Source: Prochlorococcus marinus str. MIT 9301 (GTDB lineage Bacteria; Cyanobacteriota; Cyanobacteriia; PCC-6307; Cyanobiaceae). Taken from it: DNA of 64,000 nt. The notes below the pieces were generated by a model that saw only the letters and a list, made by a program, of their open reading frames with translations, did not search any database and was not told where the DNA came from. The stretch is taken from NCBI RefSeq assembly GCF_000015965.1, contig NC_009091.1:930001-994000 (forward strand), written 5' to 3'. Shown piece by piece: positions 1-8,834 of this stretch. The number at the start of each line of letters is the position of its first letter. The stretch's first letter is position 1. A program made the translations under genes and the position numbers.

Positions 1-2459
1 AAAAAAATAAGAATACCAAAAATCTTATCCTTGATGGTACGGATATATTAATAAAAAAATTATTTATAGATGACTCACTAATAGAAAAGCAATACTACAA
101 ACAGCAAAAAAATAACTTAAAAATTGAAAATATAAAGAAAGATATTTTTTTACTAAAAATAGAAGGAATAATTAAACCGAAGGAAAATACCTCCCTTTTA
201 GGAATGTATGAGAGCAATGGAATTATAACTACTCAATGCGAGGCAGAGGGATTTAGAAGAATAAGTTTTCACGCTGATAGGCCTGATATTCTAAGCAAAT
301 ACACCGTGAGAATTGAGGCAGACAAAAATGATTATCCTGTCTTACTTTCAAATGGTAACGTCTTAAAAGAAAATAATCTTACAAATAATCGACATGAAAT
401 AATTTGGGAAGATCCATATCCGAAACCCTCATATCTTTTTGCATTGGTAGCAGGGAAACTTAATTGTGTAAAAGATAATTTCATAACAAAATCAAATAAA
501 AAAGTAAAAATAAATATTTATGTTGAGTATGGCGATGAAAAATATGTTCAACATGCAATAAGTTCCTTAAAGAAATCTATGAAATGGGACGAGGATAAAT
601 ATAACCTTGAATACGATTTGTCATTGTTTAATATTGTTGCAATCAGGCACTTTAATATGGGAGCAATGGAAAATAAAAGTCTCAATATATTCAATTCAAA
701 ACTAATACTCGCTAATTCTGAAACAACAACTGATGAGGAACTAGAAAGAATAGAGGGTGTGATCGCCCATGAATATTTCCATAATTGGACGGGTAATAGA
801 GTGACTTGTAGGGATTGGTTTCAATTATCTCTAAAAGAGGGTTTAACAGTATTCAGAGATCAACAATTCACTGCAGACGTTCATAATAGTGAAATCAAGA
901 GACTTGATGATGCAAAATTTCTTAGAAGAAATCAATTTAGAGAGGATTCTGGTCCAACATCACATCCTGTAATGCCAGAAAAATATCAAGAAATTGACAA
1001 TTTCTATACGACCACGATTTATGAAAAAGGATCAGAAATAATTAGAATGCTTAACAAGCTTGTAAAAGATGAAAATTTCTATAAAGGATTTAGTAATTAC
1101 ATCTCAACATATGATGGAAAGGCAGCAACAATAGACCAATTTGTCGACAAAATTTTAGAGCACAATAAGGAAATCGATCCTAAAAAGTTTAAAATCTGGT
1201 ACAAGCAAAATGGGACACCAAAAGTTAAATTCAAGAGAATCTGGGATCAAACAGACGAAAAACTTACAATTGAAGCCTCTCAAAGTAATCCAATAAAGAA
1301 GAACCTATATAATGATTTACCTCTAATAATTCCTATAAATCTGGCTATATTTTGCGATGAGAATAAAACGATAGAAAAAACAGTTGTTTTAAAAACAAAA
1401 AAACAAGAATTTGTTTTTAGGAATATAAGATCTCACCTACAAATTCCTTTAGTCACTTATTTTCGAGAATTCTCTTCACCTGTTGAGTGGGAATCAGACA
1501 CTACCTTTGAGGAAAAATTTTTAATCTTAAGATATGAAAAAGATTTTTTTACACTATCTAATACTGTAAAAGTATTTTATAAAAAAATCATATTATGCAG
1601 ATTAGATGAAAAACCAGATCATAAAATTGAAAATAAATTTATAAGCACCTTAATATCATTTATAAAAAATAGAGATATTAATTTATCCCTTTTATCAGAA
1701 TTACTAAGTATTCCGACATTTGCGGAAATTGAATCAGAAATGGAAAATTTAGACCCATTAAAGATATATAAAACTATTGACGAATTAAATCATTTATTCG
1801 GTACCAAATTAAAAGAAGAATTATATTTTAAGCTCCAAGAAATAGAGACAAGTCTAGATAAAGTTTGGCCAGAAGGTAAAAATGAGAGAAAACTAATCGA
1901 AACAATTTGGAAACTACTCTTGCACAGTGATGATGAGGAAATTAAAAGCAAAATAATTAATTATGTCGATAGTAATTCGATGACGCTAGCAAAAGCTGCA
2001 TTGAATTCTTTCAGTAGGATTAATTGTCCTGAAAGAAAAATTATATCAAATATATTCTTTAATAAATGGAAAAATAATAGTGTAGTTTTGGATAGTTGGT
2101 TCTCATTCAATGCATCTATAGAAATTGATGAAAAAACAAATAGCATTGAAAAATTATTTGAAAATACGTATTTTGATTCAAAATCACCAAACACTCTAAG
2201 AGCTATATTAAATACTTTCGTAACAAGAAATAGTACTTTTCATGCAATAGATGGTTCTGGGTACAAATATATTGCAAAAAAGATAATTGACTTTGATAAA
2301 TTAAATCCAATCGTAATTTCCCGATTTATAAAAGTATTTAGTAGATACAATTATTATTCAGAGCCTTACAAAAGTAATATGTTAGAAACAATAAAACAGA
2401 TTAAAAAAAATAAACTATCAACAAATACTAAAGAAGTATTAGATGCAATAATAGAGTGA
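1..2459 (+). CDS. pepN: Aminopeptidase N (M1 family), 5' end outside window
   Basis: Zinc aminopeptidase that removes N-terminal residues from peptides in the cytoplasm. The reading frame is open from base 3 without a stop, so the gene starts before the window and the ATG at 204 is internal. Visible M1 features are the substrate motif GAMEN followed by the zinc-binding HEYFHNW motif (HExxH) and its downstream glutamate in SLKEGLTVFRDQ. The C-terminal half is the long helical domain usual for the PepN/alanyl aminopeptidase branch. Seen: motifs and length. Known: M1 PepN function. The call is secure. Confidence 0.95.
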   Translation, partial: KNKNTKNLILDGTDILIKKLFIDDSLIEKQYYKQQKNNLKIENIKKDIFLLKIEGIIKPKENTSLLGMYESNGIITTQCEAEGFRRISFHADRPDILSKYTVRIEADKNDYPVLLSNGNVLKENNLTNNRHEIIWEDPYPKPSYLFALVAGKLNCVKDNFITKSNKKVKINIYVEYGDEKYVQHAISSLKKSMKWDEDKYNLEYDLSLFNIVAIRHFNMGAMENKSLNIFNSKLILANSETTTDEELERIEGVIAHEYFHNWTGNRVTCRDWFQLSLKEGLTVFRDQQFTADVHNSEIKRLDDAKFLRRNQFREDSGPTSHPVMPEKYQEIDNFYTTTIYEKGSEIIRMLNKLVKDENFYKGFSNYISTYDGKAATIDQFVDKILEHNKEIDPKKFKIWYKQNGTPKVKFKRIWDQTDEKLTIEASQSNPIKKNLYNDLPLIIPINLAIFCDENKTIEKTVVLKTKKQEFVFRNIRSHLQIPLVTYFREFSSPVEWESDTTFEEKFLILRYEKDFFTLSNTVKVFYKKIILCRLDEKPDHKIENKFISTLISFIKNRDINLSLLSELLSIPTFAEIESEMENLDPLKIYKTIDELNHLFGTKLKEELYFKLQEIETSLDKVWPEGKNERKLIETIWKLLLHSDDEEIKSKIINYVDSNSMTLAKAALNSFSRINCPERKIISNIFFNKWKNNSVVLDSWFSFNASIEIDEKTNSIEKLFENTYFDSKSPNTLRAILNTFVTRNSTFHAIDGSGYKYIAKKIIDFDKLNPIVISRFIKVFSRYNYYSEPYKSNMLETIKQIKKNKLSTNTKEVLDAIIE

Positions 2460-2473
2460 TTAATTGATGGTAT

Positions 2474-2695
2474 TTAATTAAATATAATTACAACAATTAT
2501 AAATATTAAAAATAAAATAATTACAAGATACTTATTAATAAAAATATAATCAAATACATTATTATTATTATCTTTATTCCACTTTTTATTAACGTATTCC
2601 CTAGTTATAAATTTATTAGGTCTGCCACAATATAAACATGTTGGAGAAGTTTTCAAAATTAAATTTTTACATTGAGGGCACTTTTTTTTTTCCAT
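2474..2695 (-). CDS. Small zinc-ribbon membrane protein
   Basis: A 73-residue protein with an N-terminal zinc ribbon (CPQC at residues 7-10 and CLYC at 20-23), a charged linker, and one hydrophobic segment close to the C-terminus. This gives a soluble metal-binding head on a single membrane anchor. It is convergent with pepN, 14 bp away. Zinc-ribbon plus transmembrane architecture is common in bacteria and does not fix a function. A second gene of similar design lies at 27333. Probably real because the four cysteines are intact and spaced as in zinc ribbons. Confidence 0.7.
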   Translation of the reverse strand: MEKKKCPQCKNLILKTSPTCLYCGRPNKFITREYVNKKWNKDNNNNVFDYIFINKYLVIILFLIFIIVVIIFN

Positions 2696-2835
2696 AAATC
2701 CATTTTACTGAATAAACAAAATAATTTAAATTTTATTTATTATATTTTGAATAATTAAATATCATTGCAAAAAAAAATTTGATTCTAACTATTTAAAAAA
2801 ATTCAATATAATGGGAAATTAGTATTTGTTTTGAA

Positions 2836-2997
2836 ATGTTTGCTATTGCACTTGGAATGTCCCCTATCGAAAAAATCACTGTTGCGATATCTGCTTCAAT
2901 TTTTATAATCGCCTTTACATGGGTTTCGATTAAGGGAGATTTAAGAAAACTTGCTAATGAATTAATTGAAGATAATGAAAATAATCAGGATAATTAG
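2836..2997 (+). CDS. Small membrane protein, 53 aa
   Basis: Short ORF from ATG at 2836 to TAG at 2995-2997. It has a hydrophobic helix (roughly residues 11-32) followed by a charged, acidic tail ending in NENNQDN. The composition is protein-like and it fills an otherwise empty gap. Function unknown. It resembles the many one-helix proteins of picocyanobacteria. Confidence 0.55.
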   Translation: MFAIALGMSPIEKITVAISASIFIIAFTWVSIKGDLRKLANELIEDNENNQDN

Positions 2998-3011
2998 AAA
3001 AATCTTTTACC

Positions 3012-3212
3012 CTACTTTTCATGCAAACTAGGGTAATCAATAATATGCCTAATTTCTTTTAAAGAAGAACCATAGATTTTTTCACCATTCAAGTGAACAC
3101 CAATCCATTTTTCTTTTTGATTAAAAATATTACTTTTAATAGTACCCCTCTCAAGATAATCTTTATTATCCCAATTTAAATTTATATCCCAACCTTTATA
3201 ATTTTCTATCAT
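3012..3212 (-). CDS. Conserved-looking hypothetical protein, 66 aa
   Basis: Soluble 66-residue protein rich in Trp and Asp near the N-terminus (YKGWDINLNWDNKDY), with no signal peptide or membrane segment. I do not recognise a family. It sits between two intergenic spacers, so translation of this frame is the simplest reading. Confidence 0.5.
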   Translation of the reverse strand: MIENYKGWDINLNWDNKDYLERGTIKSNIFNQKEKWIGVHLNGEKIYGSSLKEIRHIIDYPSLHEK

Positions 3213-3305
3213 TGTGAAAGAGATAACTTATTCAAATAATACCCAGAGAGACATAGAACAAAAACAAAGGAAATAAGTATTTTTTTCGTTATTTTTATTT
3301 AATAT

Positions 3306-4481
3306 TTATGTAGTACTCACTTTTATCTTACGAGCAGCTTCATCTGCATTTTTTCTAGCCAAATAAATGTCAGAATTTGATGAGAGAACAACACCCATTC
3401 TTCTGCCTTTTCTGGAAACTGGTTTGCCAAATATTAGCACTTTAGTCTTTTCAAATTCTAATGCTTCGTTAAGACCCTCATAAATAGGATTTAGATACTC
3501 TTGGTTAGAAAGTATAACTCTGGTTGCAGAGGGTTCTATTAGATAAATATGCGGTATTGGTAAATCCAAAAAAGCCCTTAAGTGTAATTCAAATTCATTA
3601 ATATTTTGACTAACTAATGTAACCATACCAGTGTCGTGTGGTCTTGGAGATAATTCTGAGAATATAACCTCACTTCCTTTTATAAAAAACTCTACTCCGT
3701 ATAATCCAGCTCCATTAAGGTTATTTAATATTCTGCTTGTCATTCTCTTAGCTTCAATAATTAAGGAATCCTTAATCTCTAAAGGTTGCCAACTACATTG
3801 ATAGTCACCATTAGATTGAAGATGCCCAATTGGTAAACAAAAAATATTTTCACCATTTTCTTTTCTTACAGTTAGAAGAGTAAACTCAAAATCAAAGTTA
3901 ATAAATTCTTCAATAATTACACCTTTAACCTTTCCTCTTGAATTTGCTTGTGCCTGTTTCCAAGCATTTTGTAAATCATTTTTTGTTTCAACCAAACTCT
4001 GCCCTTTTCCTGAAGAGCTCATTAAAGGCTTAAGTAAAAGTGGGAATCCAATTTCATCTGCTTTTTTTTCTAAATCATCAAATTCAAAAATATAATCAAA
4101 CTTTGCAGTTTTAATTTTTAAATCTTTAGAAGCTAAGTCTCTAATTTTATCTCTATTCATTGTGATTTCTACAGTTCTGGCATTGGGAACAATATTGAAT
4201 CCTTCATCCTCGAGTTCTTTAAGGGCTTCAATTGAAAGTGCCTCTATTTCTGGGACAACATAGTCAGGATTGAATTCTTTTATAACATTTTTTAAAATAT
4301 TTTTATCTCCCATATCAATTACTCTTGAATAATCAGCAACTTGCATGGCAGGTGCTTTTTCATATCGATCAATTGCAATAACTTCTAATCCTAATCTTTT
4401 GGATTCTATTACTAATTCTTTTCCAAGCTCGCCACTACCAAGCAATAAAATTCTCTTTTTAGAAAAAATTGATTCTTTCAT
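3306..4481 (-). CDS. purT: Formate-dependent phosphoribosylglycinamide formyltransferase
   Basis: ATP-grasp enzyme that makes formyl-GAR from GAR, formate and ATP in purine synthesis, replacing folate-dependent PurN. The 391 residues match the PurT length. It starts with a pre-ATP-grasp Rossmann-like segment (LLLGSGELGKELVIE). The ATP-grasp core has KPLMSSSGKGQS around residue 155 and IIEEFINFDFEFT, and the metal-binding and substrate region SELSPRPHDTGMVT lies near residue 275. The start fits the glycine-rich loop. It lies 11 bp downstream of the small membrane protein gene on the same strand. Confidence 0.95.
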   Translation of the reverse strand: MKESIFSKKRILLLGSGELGKELVIESKRLGLEVIAIDRYEKAPAMQVADYSRVIDMGDKNILKNVIKEFNPDYVVPEIEALSIEALKELEDEGFNIVPNARTVEITMNRDKIRDLASKDLKIKTAKFDYIFEFDDLEKKADEIGFPLLLKPLMSSSGKGQSLVETKNDLQNAWKQAQANSRGKVKGVIIEEFINFDFEFTLLTVRKENGENIFCLPIGHLQSNGDYQCSWQPLEIKDSLIIEAKRMTSRILNNLNGAGLYGVEFFIKGSEVIFSELSPRPHDTGMVTLVSQNINEFELHLRAFLDLPIPHIYLIEPSATRVILSNQEYLNPIYEGLNEALEFEKTKVLIFGKPVSRKGRRMGVVLSSNSDIYLARKNADEAARKIKVSTT

Positions 4482-4492
4482 GTAAATAAAAC

Positions 4493-4735
4493 TTATTCGT
4501 CATCTCCAAAAGTTTGTGAAGATGTATCATCTGTAATTTTTTTATCTTTAGAATAACTAAATAAAAAATTTCTACCAAACGAATTTTGACTTCGCATGCT
4601 ATTAATTATTGATCTTGAAATTGCTCCTAAAAAAAAGATTCCAATCATTGCCCAAATAATTCTTTCTAAAGCAATTGCAGGTAAAAAACCTTGACCGGAA
4701 TTAATAATTTCAGTAAGTGGGTCTAAAGGGTCCAA
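4493..4735 (-). CDS. Small single-pass membrane protein, 80 aa
   Basis: Eighty residues with one membrane helix (about residues 20-42, around IIWAMIGIFFLGA), then a basic stretch and an acidic tail ending GDDE. It precedes purT by 11 bp on the same strand and may be cotranscribed with it. The helix resembles thylakoid one-helix proteins in size, but the ExxNGR chlorophyll-binding signature of Hli proteins is absent, so I do not call it one. Confidence 0.65.
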   Translation of the reverse strand: MDPLDPLTEIINSGQGFLPAIALERIIWAMIGIFFLGAISRSIINSMRSQNSFGRNFLFSYSKDKKITDDTSSQTFGDDE

Positions 4736-4880
4736 AATTAAACCTATTTATAATATTAATTATAAAGGGTTAAATAAATGAAAAATTAAAACTTATAAAA
4801 GAAATAACCAAAACCACTATAAAAATTAAACACAATAAAGTCTATACAATGCTATCTTCAAAGGGTGATTTTTTTTAAAC

Positions 4881-5360
4881 ATGCAAGTTGACGTACAAAA
4901 TACTACTGTTCTTTCCGCAGACGGATCATCCATACAACTAGGTGAATATTCAGGGGAAGTAATTTTAGTTGTTAATGTAGCTAGTTACTGCGGAAATACT
5001 GCTCAGTATGAGGATCTTCAAAAGCTACATGATTTATATTCAACAAAAGGCCTAAGAATACTTGCATTCCCTTGTAATGATTTCGGAAAACAAGAACCCG
5101 ACTCTCTTTCAGAAATAAAAGATTTTTGCACAACAAAATATGGAATTAAATTTGAAATCTATGAAAAAGTTCATGCCAAAGGCAACACAACAGAACCATA
5201 CACAACCCTTAACAAAGTTGAACCTGAAGGTGATGTTGAATGGAATTTCGAGAAGTTTCTGATAGGTAAAGATAGTAAAGTAATTGCAAGATTCAAGCCA
5301 ACTGTTAAACCGTTTGACGAAAACTTAATAGCCGCTATCGAAGTTGCTTTAGATTCATAA
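4881..5360 (+). CDS. gpx: Glutathione peroxidase family protein
   Basis: Thiol peroxidase of the GPx fold that reduces lipid or hydrogen peroxides. The peroxidatic residue is cysteine (NVASYCGNT, about residue 37) rather than selenocysteine. The second family motif LAFPCNDFGKQEP and the active-site WNFEKFL are present. The 159 residues are normal for a bacterial GPx. The cysteine in LAFPCNDF is the usual resolving residue in thioredoxin-dependent members, so thioredoxin is a plausible reductant (inference); trxA lies at 46904. Confidence 0.95.
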   Translation: MQVDVQNTTVLSADGSSIQLGEYSGEVILVVNVASYCGNTAQYEDLQKLHDLYSTKGLRILAFPCNDFGKQEPDSLSEIKDFCTTKYGIKFEIYEKVHAKGNTTEPYTTLNKVEPEGDVEWNFEKFLIGKDSKVIARFKPTVKPFDENLIAAIEVALDS

Positions 5361-5399
5361 AAACCTTCCTAGTAATAATTAATTTAATTTAAAATTACA

Positions 5400-6035
5400 T
5401 TAATTATCAGAATCAACTTCTACGTCTATTATTTCATCTTTAACAGTTCTTTTTTTAGGTTTAATTGATTTTACCTCCGGCTCTGTTATCTCTTCCTTAA
5501 CTTCACCTTCTTCTGCTTCCTCTGCCTTTACCTCTGACTCTACTATTTCTTCTTTAACTTCACTTTCTTCTGCTTCCTCTGCCGTTACTTCTGACTCTAC
5601 TATTTCTTCTTTAACTTCACTTTCTTCTGCTTCCTTTGCCTTTACTTCTGACTCTACTATTTCTTCTTTAACTTCACTTTCTTCTGCTTCCTCTGCCGTT
5701 ACTTCTGACTCTACTATTTCTTCTTTAACACCACTTTCTTCTGCTTCCATTGCCGTTACTTCTGACTCTACTATTTCTTCTTTAACCTCACTTTCTTCTG
5801 CTTCCTTTGCCTTTACTTCTGACTCTACTATTTCTTCTTTAACTTCACTTTCTTCTGCTTCCTTTGCCTTTACTTCTGAATTTGCTATTCTTTGATCTTT
5901 ATCTTTACTTAAAAGGAATTTTAATAGTTTTTTGAATAATAAGAAACCTTTTTCAATTCTTTTTGGACCTAAAATTGAAAGCAAAATTACAAAAATTATG
6001 AATATTTCAGGTGAATTTAAACCTAATAGTTTCAT
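5400..6035 (-). CDS. TatA/Hcf106-like protein with long repetitive acidic tail
   Basis: The N-terminus resembles TatA/TatB proteins: residues 8-28 form a hydrophobic helix after NSPE, then the GPK turn, then an amphipathic basic helix (LLFKKLLKFLLSK). The remaining tail is seven 19-residue repeats of the type SEVKAKEAEESEVKEEIVE plus a degenerate eighth, giving a highly charged glutamate/lysine region likely to be helical or disordered. The tail is much longer than in a normal TatA of about 60-90 residues. It could be a Tat component or a Tat-like membrane protein with another role. The N-terminal similarity is seen directly; the function is inferred. Confidence 0.7.
   Translation of the reverse strand: MKLLGLNSPEIFIIFVILLSILGPKRIEKGFLLFKKLLKFLLSKDKDQRIANSEVKAKEAEESEVKEEIVESEVKAKEAEESEVKEEIVESEVTAMEAEESGVKEEIVESEVTAEEAEESEVKEEIVESEVKAKEAEESEVKEEIVESEVTAEEAEESEVKEEIVESEVKAEEAEEGEVKEEITEPEVKSIKPKKRTVKDEIIDVEVDSDN
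5481..5879 (-). repeat. 57-bp coding tandem repeat, seven copies
   Basis: Seven in-frame 57-bp units encode residues 53-185 of the TatA-like protein. Copies differ at a few codons (KAKEA, TAMEA, TAEEA, KAEEA variants; one G for E). A degenerate eighth unit follows toward the C-terminus. The near-identity of the units implies recent expansion or ongoing homogenisation, and copy number is likely to differ between strains. Confidence 0.9.
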
Positions 6036-6082
6036 AAAATTTCATATTCTATTTATATATTAGTACATGCTAAAAATTTAAT

Positions 6083-6475
6083 CTAATTATTCTCAAAAGT
6101 TGGTAAGTAAAGTTCTCTATTTGATGCAATTAAACCTTCTTCTTTAAAAAATAACTCTAGGTCTTTTAGATCATTTATATCTACAAATTCACCGCAATTA
6201 TCTAATATATTATTATGGGTGAAATTCCATAAATTATCCAAATATTCGTCATCGTCTGGGAAGGCTACAAATTTTAAATATGTATTATTCAAAGCATATT
6301 CACTAGCAAAATCAGAATCTAATCCTTCCCTCTTAGCATCACAGAAAACCTTAGCAAATCTTTTGCCTACAGAAGTTTGAGCACTCGATAAATCTAAATT
6401 ACTTTGAATAGCTATTACATTTATGGGTGCAATAAAAAAAATTATTGGGAGAAAAATAGATACTAATATAAACAA
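6083..6475 (-). CDS. Secreted hypothetical protein, 130 aa
   Basis: The N-terminal hydrophobic stretch (residues 2-22) looks like a signal peptide with possible cleavage after VIA. The mature part is about 105 residues, acidic, with two cysteines (KVFCDAKREG and ILDNCGEF). I do not recognise a domain. It lies 47 bp upstream of the TatA-like gene on the same strand, so the two may be cotranscribed. Confidence 0.65.
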   Translation of the reverse strand: MFILVSIFLPIIFFIAPINVIAIQSNLDLSSAQTSVGKRFAKVFCDAKREGLDSDFASEYALNNTYLKFVAFPDDDEYLDNLWNFTHNNILDNCGEFVDINDLKDLELFFKEEGLIASNRELYLPTFENN

Positions 6476-6646
6476 AAAAATTTCCTTTTTTTAATTTTTA
6501 CTCAACATAAACTAGCAAAAAAATTAATCAATTAGGCATATTTAAGTAAAAGCACTTAATTATAAATTAAGAAATAAATAGAAAACATAAAAACAGCTCC
6601 ATATATGAATTTATAATAAAGGAAAATTAAATAAATTTAAAATTAT

Positions 6647-7654
6647 ATGTCTTCAAATATAAAGCTAAAAGGAAGGGGGGTTAACAGAATAATTAAGAGT
6701 AAGGTCATGCTATCGCCATTAGCAGGAGTTACAGATATCATTTTTAGGCGACTTGTACGTAAATGGGCTCCAAACTCTTTACTTTTTACAGAAATGATAA
6801 ATGCCACAAGTCTTAAAAAAGGATATGGCACACAAAAAATCAATCAAATAGATTTAGAAGAAGGTCCAATTGGAGTTCAAATATTTGATAATAGGCCATA
6901 TGCTGTTTCTGAAGCAGCAAAACAAGCTGAGGACTCTGGAGCTTTCTTAATTGATATAAATATGGGATGTCCAGTAAAAAAAATTGCAAAGAAAGGTGGA
7001 GGCAGTGCTTTAATTAAAGACCGAAAACTTGCTATAGAATTAGTCAAAAATGTTGTAAAAGCTGTTAGGGTTCCAGTAACTGTAAAAACACGACTCGGAT
7101 GGGATAGTAAAGAAGAAAATATAGAGGATTTCCTATTTAAACTTCAAGATGCGGGAGCAACGATGATCACACTTCATGGAAGAACTAGAAAACAAGGTTT
7201 TTCAGGCAAGTCAGATTGGGAAATGATCGGGAGACTTAAAAAGTTGTTGGAAATTCCAGTAATTGCTAATGGAGATATAAAAAATCCAGATGACGCTCTT
7301 AATTGTTTAAAAAAAACAAATGCTGATGGTGTAATGATTGGACGAGGAATTTTAGGATCCCCATGGAAAATAGGAGAAATAGATTATGCCCTTAGAGAAA
7401 ATAAAAATTTTAAAGAACCAAACATAGAAGAAAAACTATATTTAATTATTGAGCATCTTGATGAATTAGTAAAAGAAAAAGGAGATCACGGATTGCTAAT
7501 TGCAAGGAAACATATTTCATGGACGTGCAAAGACTTTAAAGGAGCATCAAATTTGAGAAATAACTTGGTTAGAGCTGTTGATAAAAATGAAGTTAAAAAT
7601 TTAATAAATAAAATGATTAAAACTTTGAATAATAAAAAAAATATATTAGCTTAA
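6647..7654 (+). CDS. dusB: tRNA-dihydrouridine synthase
   Basis: FMN enzyme that reduces specific uridines in tRNA D-loops. The 335 residues form a TIM barrel plus helical C-terminal domain. Motifs: MLSPLAGVTD (FMN/substrate loop, residue 21 on), IDINMGCPVKK with the catalytic cysteine (about residue 110), VKTRLGW, LHGRTRKQGFSG, VIANGDI and GVMIGRGILGSPW. The ATG at 6647 adds about 20 residues before the barrel; the ATG at 6707 is a possible alternative. Cyanobacterial Dus of this type is close to DusB/Dus-like NifR3. Confidence 0.93.
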   Translation: MSSNIKLKGRGVNRIIKSKVMLSPLAGVTDIIFRRLVRKWAPNSLLFTEMINATSLKKGYGTQKINQIDLEEGPIGVQIFDNRPYAVSEAAKQAEDSGAFLIDINMGCPVKKIAKKGGGSALIKDRKLAIELVKNVVKAVRVPVTVKTRLGWDSKEENIEDFLFKLQDAGATMITLHGRTRKQGFSGKSDWEMIGRLKKLLEIPVIANGDIKNPDDALNCLKKTNADGVMIGRGILGSPWKIGEIDYALRENKNFKEPNIEEKLYLIIEHLDELVKEKGDHGLLIARKHISWTCKDFKGASNLRNNLVRAVDKNEVKNLINKMIKTLNNKKNILA

Positions 7655-7672
7655 AACATATTTATTTTTTAA

Positions 7673-7942
7673 ATGAAAATTATTAGCAAAGAGACAAGTA
7701 AAAGAGTTTGTGATCACATGAACAATGATCACATAGATTCAGTGCACAAATATCTTGTTCATTATGGGAAGATATCAATATTTGAGAATGCTTATATGGA
7801 AGAAATTAATAATAGTTATATAAAAATCAATTACGATGGCCAATCAGCAATTATCAATTTTAAAAATAAAATATCTGAAGAAGAAATTCATTCAACTTTA
7901 GTATCAATGATTAAAAACATTAAAAAATTGAATAATTTATAA
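7673..7942 (+). CDS. DUF2470 domain protein, 89 aa
   Basis: Single DUF2470 domain, recognisable from the DHMNNDH motif near residues 14-20. This domain is found at the C-terminus of HugZ-type heme-related proteins and in plant proteins binding chlorophyll-pathway enzymes. Here it stands alone. The conserved histidines suggest a heme or tetrapyrrole link, which is an inference from the family. It follows dusB by 18 bp and may share its transcript. Confidence 0.8.
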   Translation: MKIISKETSKRVCDHMNNDHIDSVHKYLVHYGKISIFENAYMEEINNSYIKINYDGQSAIINFKNKISEEEIHSTLVSMIKNIKKLNNL

Positions 7943-7949
7943 AAAAATT

Positions 7950-8114
7950 CTAATTTTTATTTTCATAGTAATCAGTTATCTTTTTACATTCTTCAAATGA
8001 AAGCATGCTTAATCTTGATGTGGCTCTTATTTTTAGAATTGCACAAACAGCTAGTAAATCAGCGCTATCAACATTAAGTGCTTCAGAAAGTTCTAGGACC
8101 CTAAGACCTTTCAT
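7950..8114 (-). CDS. IF2 N-terminal-like mini-protein, 54 aa
   Basis: ORF from ATG (complement of 8112-8114) to TAG (complement of 7950-7952). The 54 residues look like one IF2_N domain: RVLELSEALNVDSADLL, a hydrophobic strand, then RLSMLSFEECKKI. These match the pattern of the small helical domains at the N-terminus of translation initiation factor IF-2. A stop lies nine codons upstream, so the domain really is isolated and not the end of a longer gene. Convergent with the DUF2470 gene at 7 bp. A role in binding RNA or protein is inference. Confidence 0.65.
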   Translation of the reverse strand: MKGLRVLELSEALNVDSADLLAVCAILKIRATSRLSMLSFEECKKITDYYENKN

Positions 8115-8156
8115 TAGTATTAAAAAATCATGCCTACATTATCAAGAACCTTAAAA

Positions 8157-8393
8157 TCAATGGGCTGCATTTTTCCCTAAACCTGCAACGAATGGGAAAG
8201 TTTGTTCATCACCAAATATATCTTCTACCGAAGAATTAGAAATATTATTTTTTTTATTATCAGGCTTAATTACTTCAATTTCATTAGAAATATTATCTTT
8301 AATGTTATTTTCAATTTCTTTTGCTAATAAATTATTCGTATTAGAAAATATTGAAAAAACTAATACACATAAAAACAAAACAATTCTTTTCAT
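8157..8393 (-). CDS. Small secreted protein, 78 aa
   Basis: The N-terminal signal peptide (MKRIVLFLCVLVFSIFS, then NNLLA) is followed by an Asn/Lys/Glu-rich linker and a distinct C-terminal motif, EDIFGDEQTFPFVAGLGKNAAH in two parts (EDIFGDEQ and FPFVAGLGKNAAH). The unlike composition of linker and tail suggests that the tail is the functional part, exported to the lumen or periplasm. Family not recognised. Confidence 0.65.
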   Translation of the reverse strand: MKRIVLFLCVLVFSIFSNTNNLLAKEIENNIKDNISNEIEVIKPDNKKNNISNSSVEDIFGDEQTFPFVAGLGKNAAH

Positions 8394-8494
8394 AAAAAAA
8401 ATTTATCTAATACTATTGTTATATGCCAATAGAGTTATTTAGAAAAACTAGATAATTTTAAAACAAATCTATATAAATCAAAATCAGAAAATAT

Positions 8495-8731
8495 TCATCT
8501 TCCCAACTTATTTCTATTTTTAAATCTAATTAGAAAATAAAGCCCTAGCAAAAGAAGAATTGCTAAGGAGTACTGATTAAGAAAAACATAAACCATATAA
8601 ACGAGAAAGGGGAATAAGCACGCCCTTTTGAAATTTAATTTCTGTTCCTTTGACATGTCTTTCCAATTTAAATACTCTTCCCATTGAAAAATTTTCTTCA
8701 TTTTTCTCTTTCTATTTTTACTATTAAACAT
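8495..8731 (-). CDS. Small basic membrane protein, 78 aa
   Basis: A basic N-terminus (KNRKRKMKK) and an aromatic segment (FQWEEYLNWKDMSKEQK) precede two hydrophobic stretches near residues 38-52 and 54-66, followed by a basic tail. Probably an integral membrane protein with a cytoplasmic basic head. An internal Met at residue 11 is an alternative start. Function unknown. Confidence 0.55.
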   Translation of the reverse strand: MFNSKNRKRKMKKIFQWEEYLNWKDMSKEQKLNFKRACLFPFLVYMVYVFLNQYSLAILLLLGLYFLIRFKNRNKLGR

Positions 8732-8834
8732 AATTTTCTAAATATATTTTGATGATTCTTATGTTAATAAACAAAATTAATCTACAATATCAAAATAAGT
8801 TTTTCATTGAATAAAAATATTTTTTAAATAAAAG

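Noticed and set aside
4493-4735. High-light-inducible (Hli) protein
   Set aside because: Only a single helix and size fit; the ExxNGR chlorophyll-binding signature is missing.
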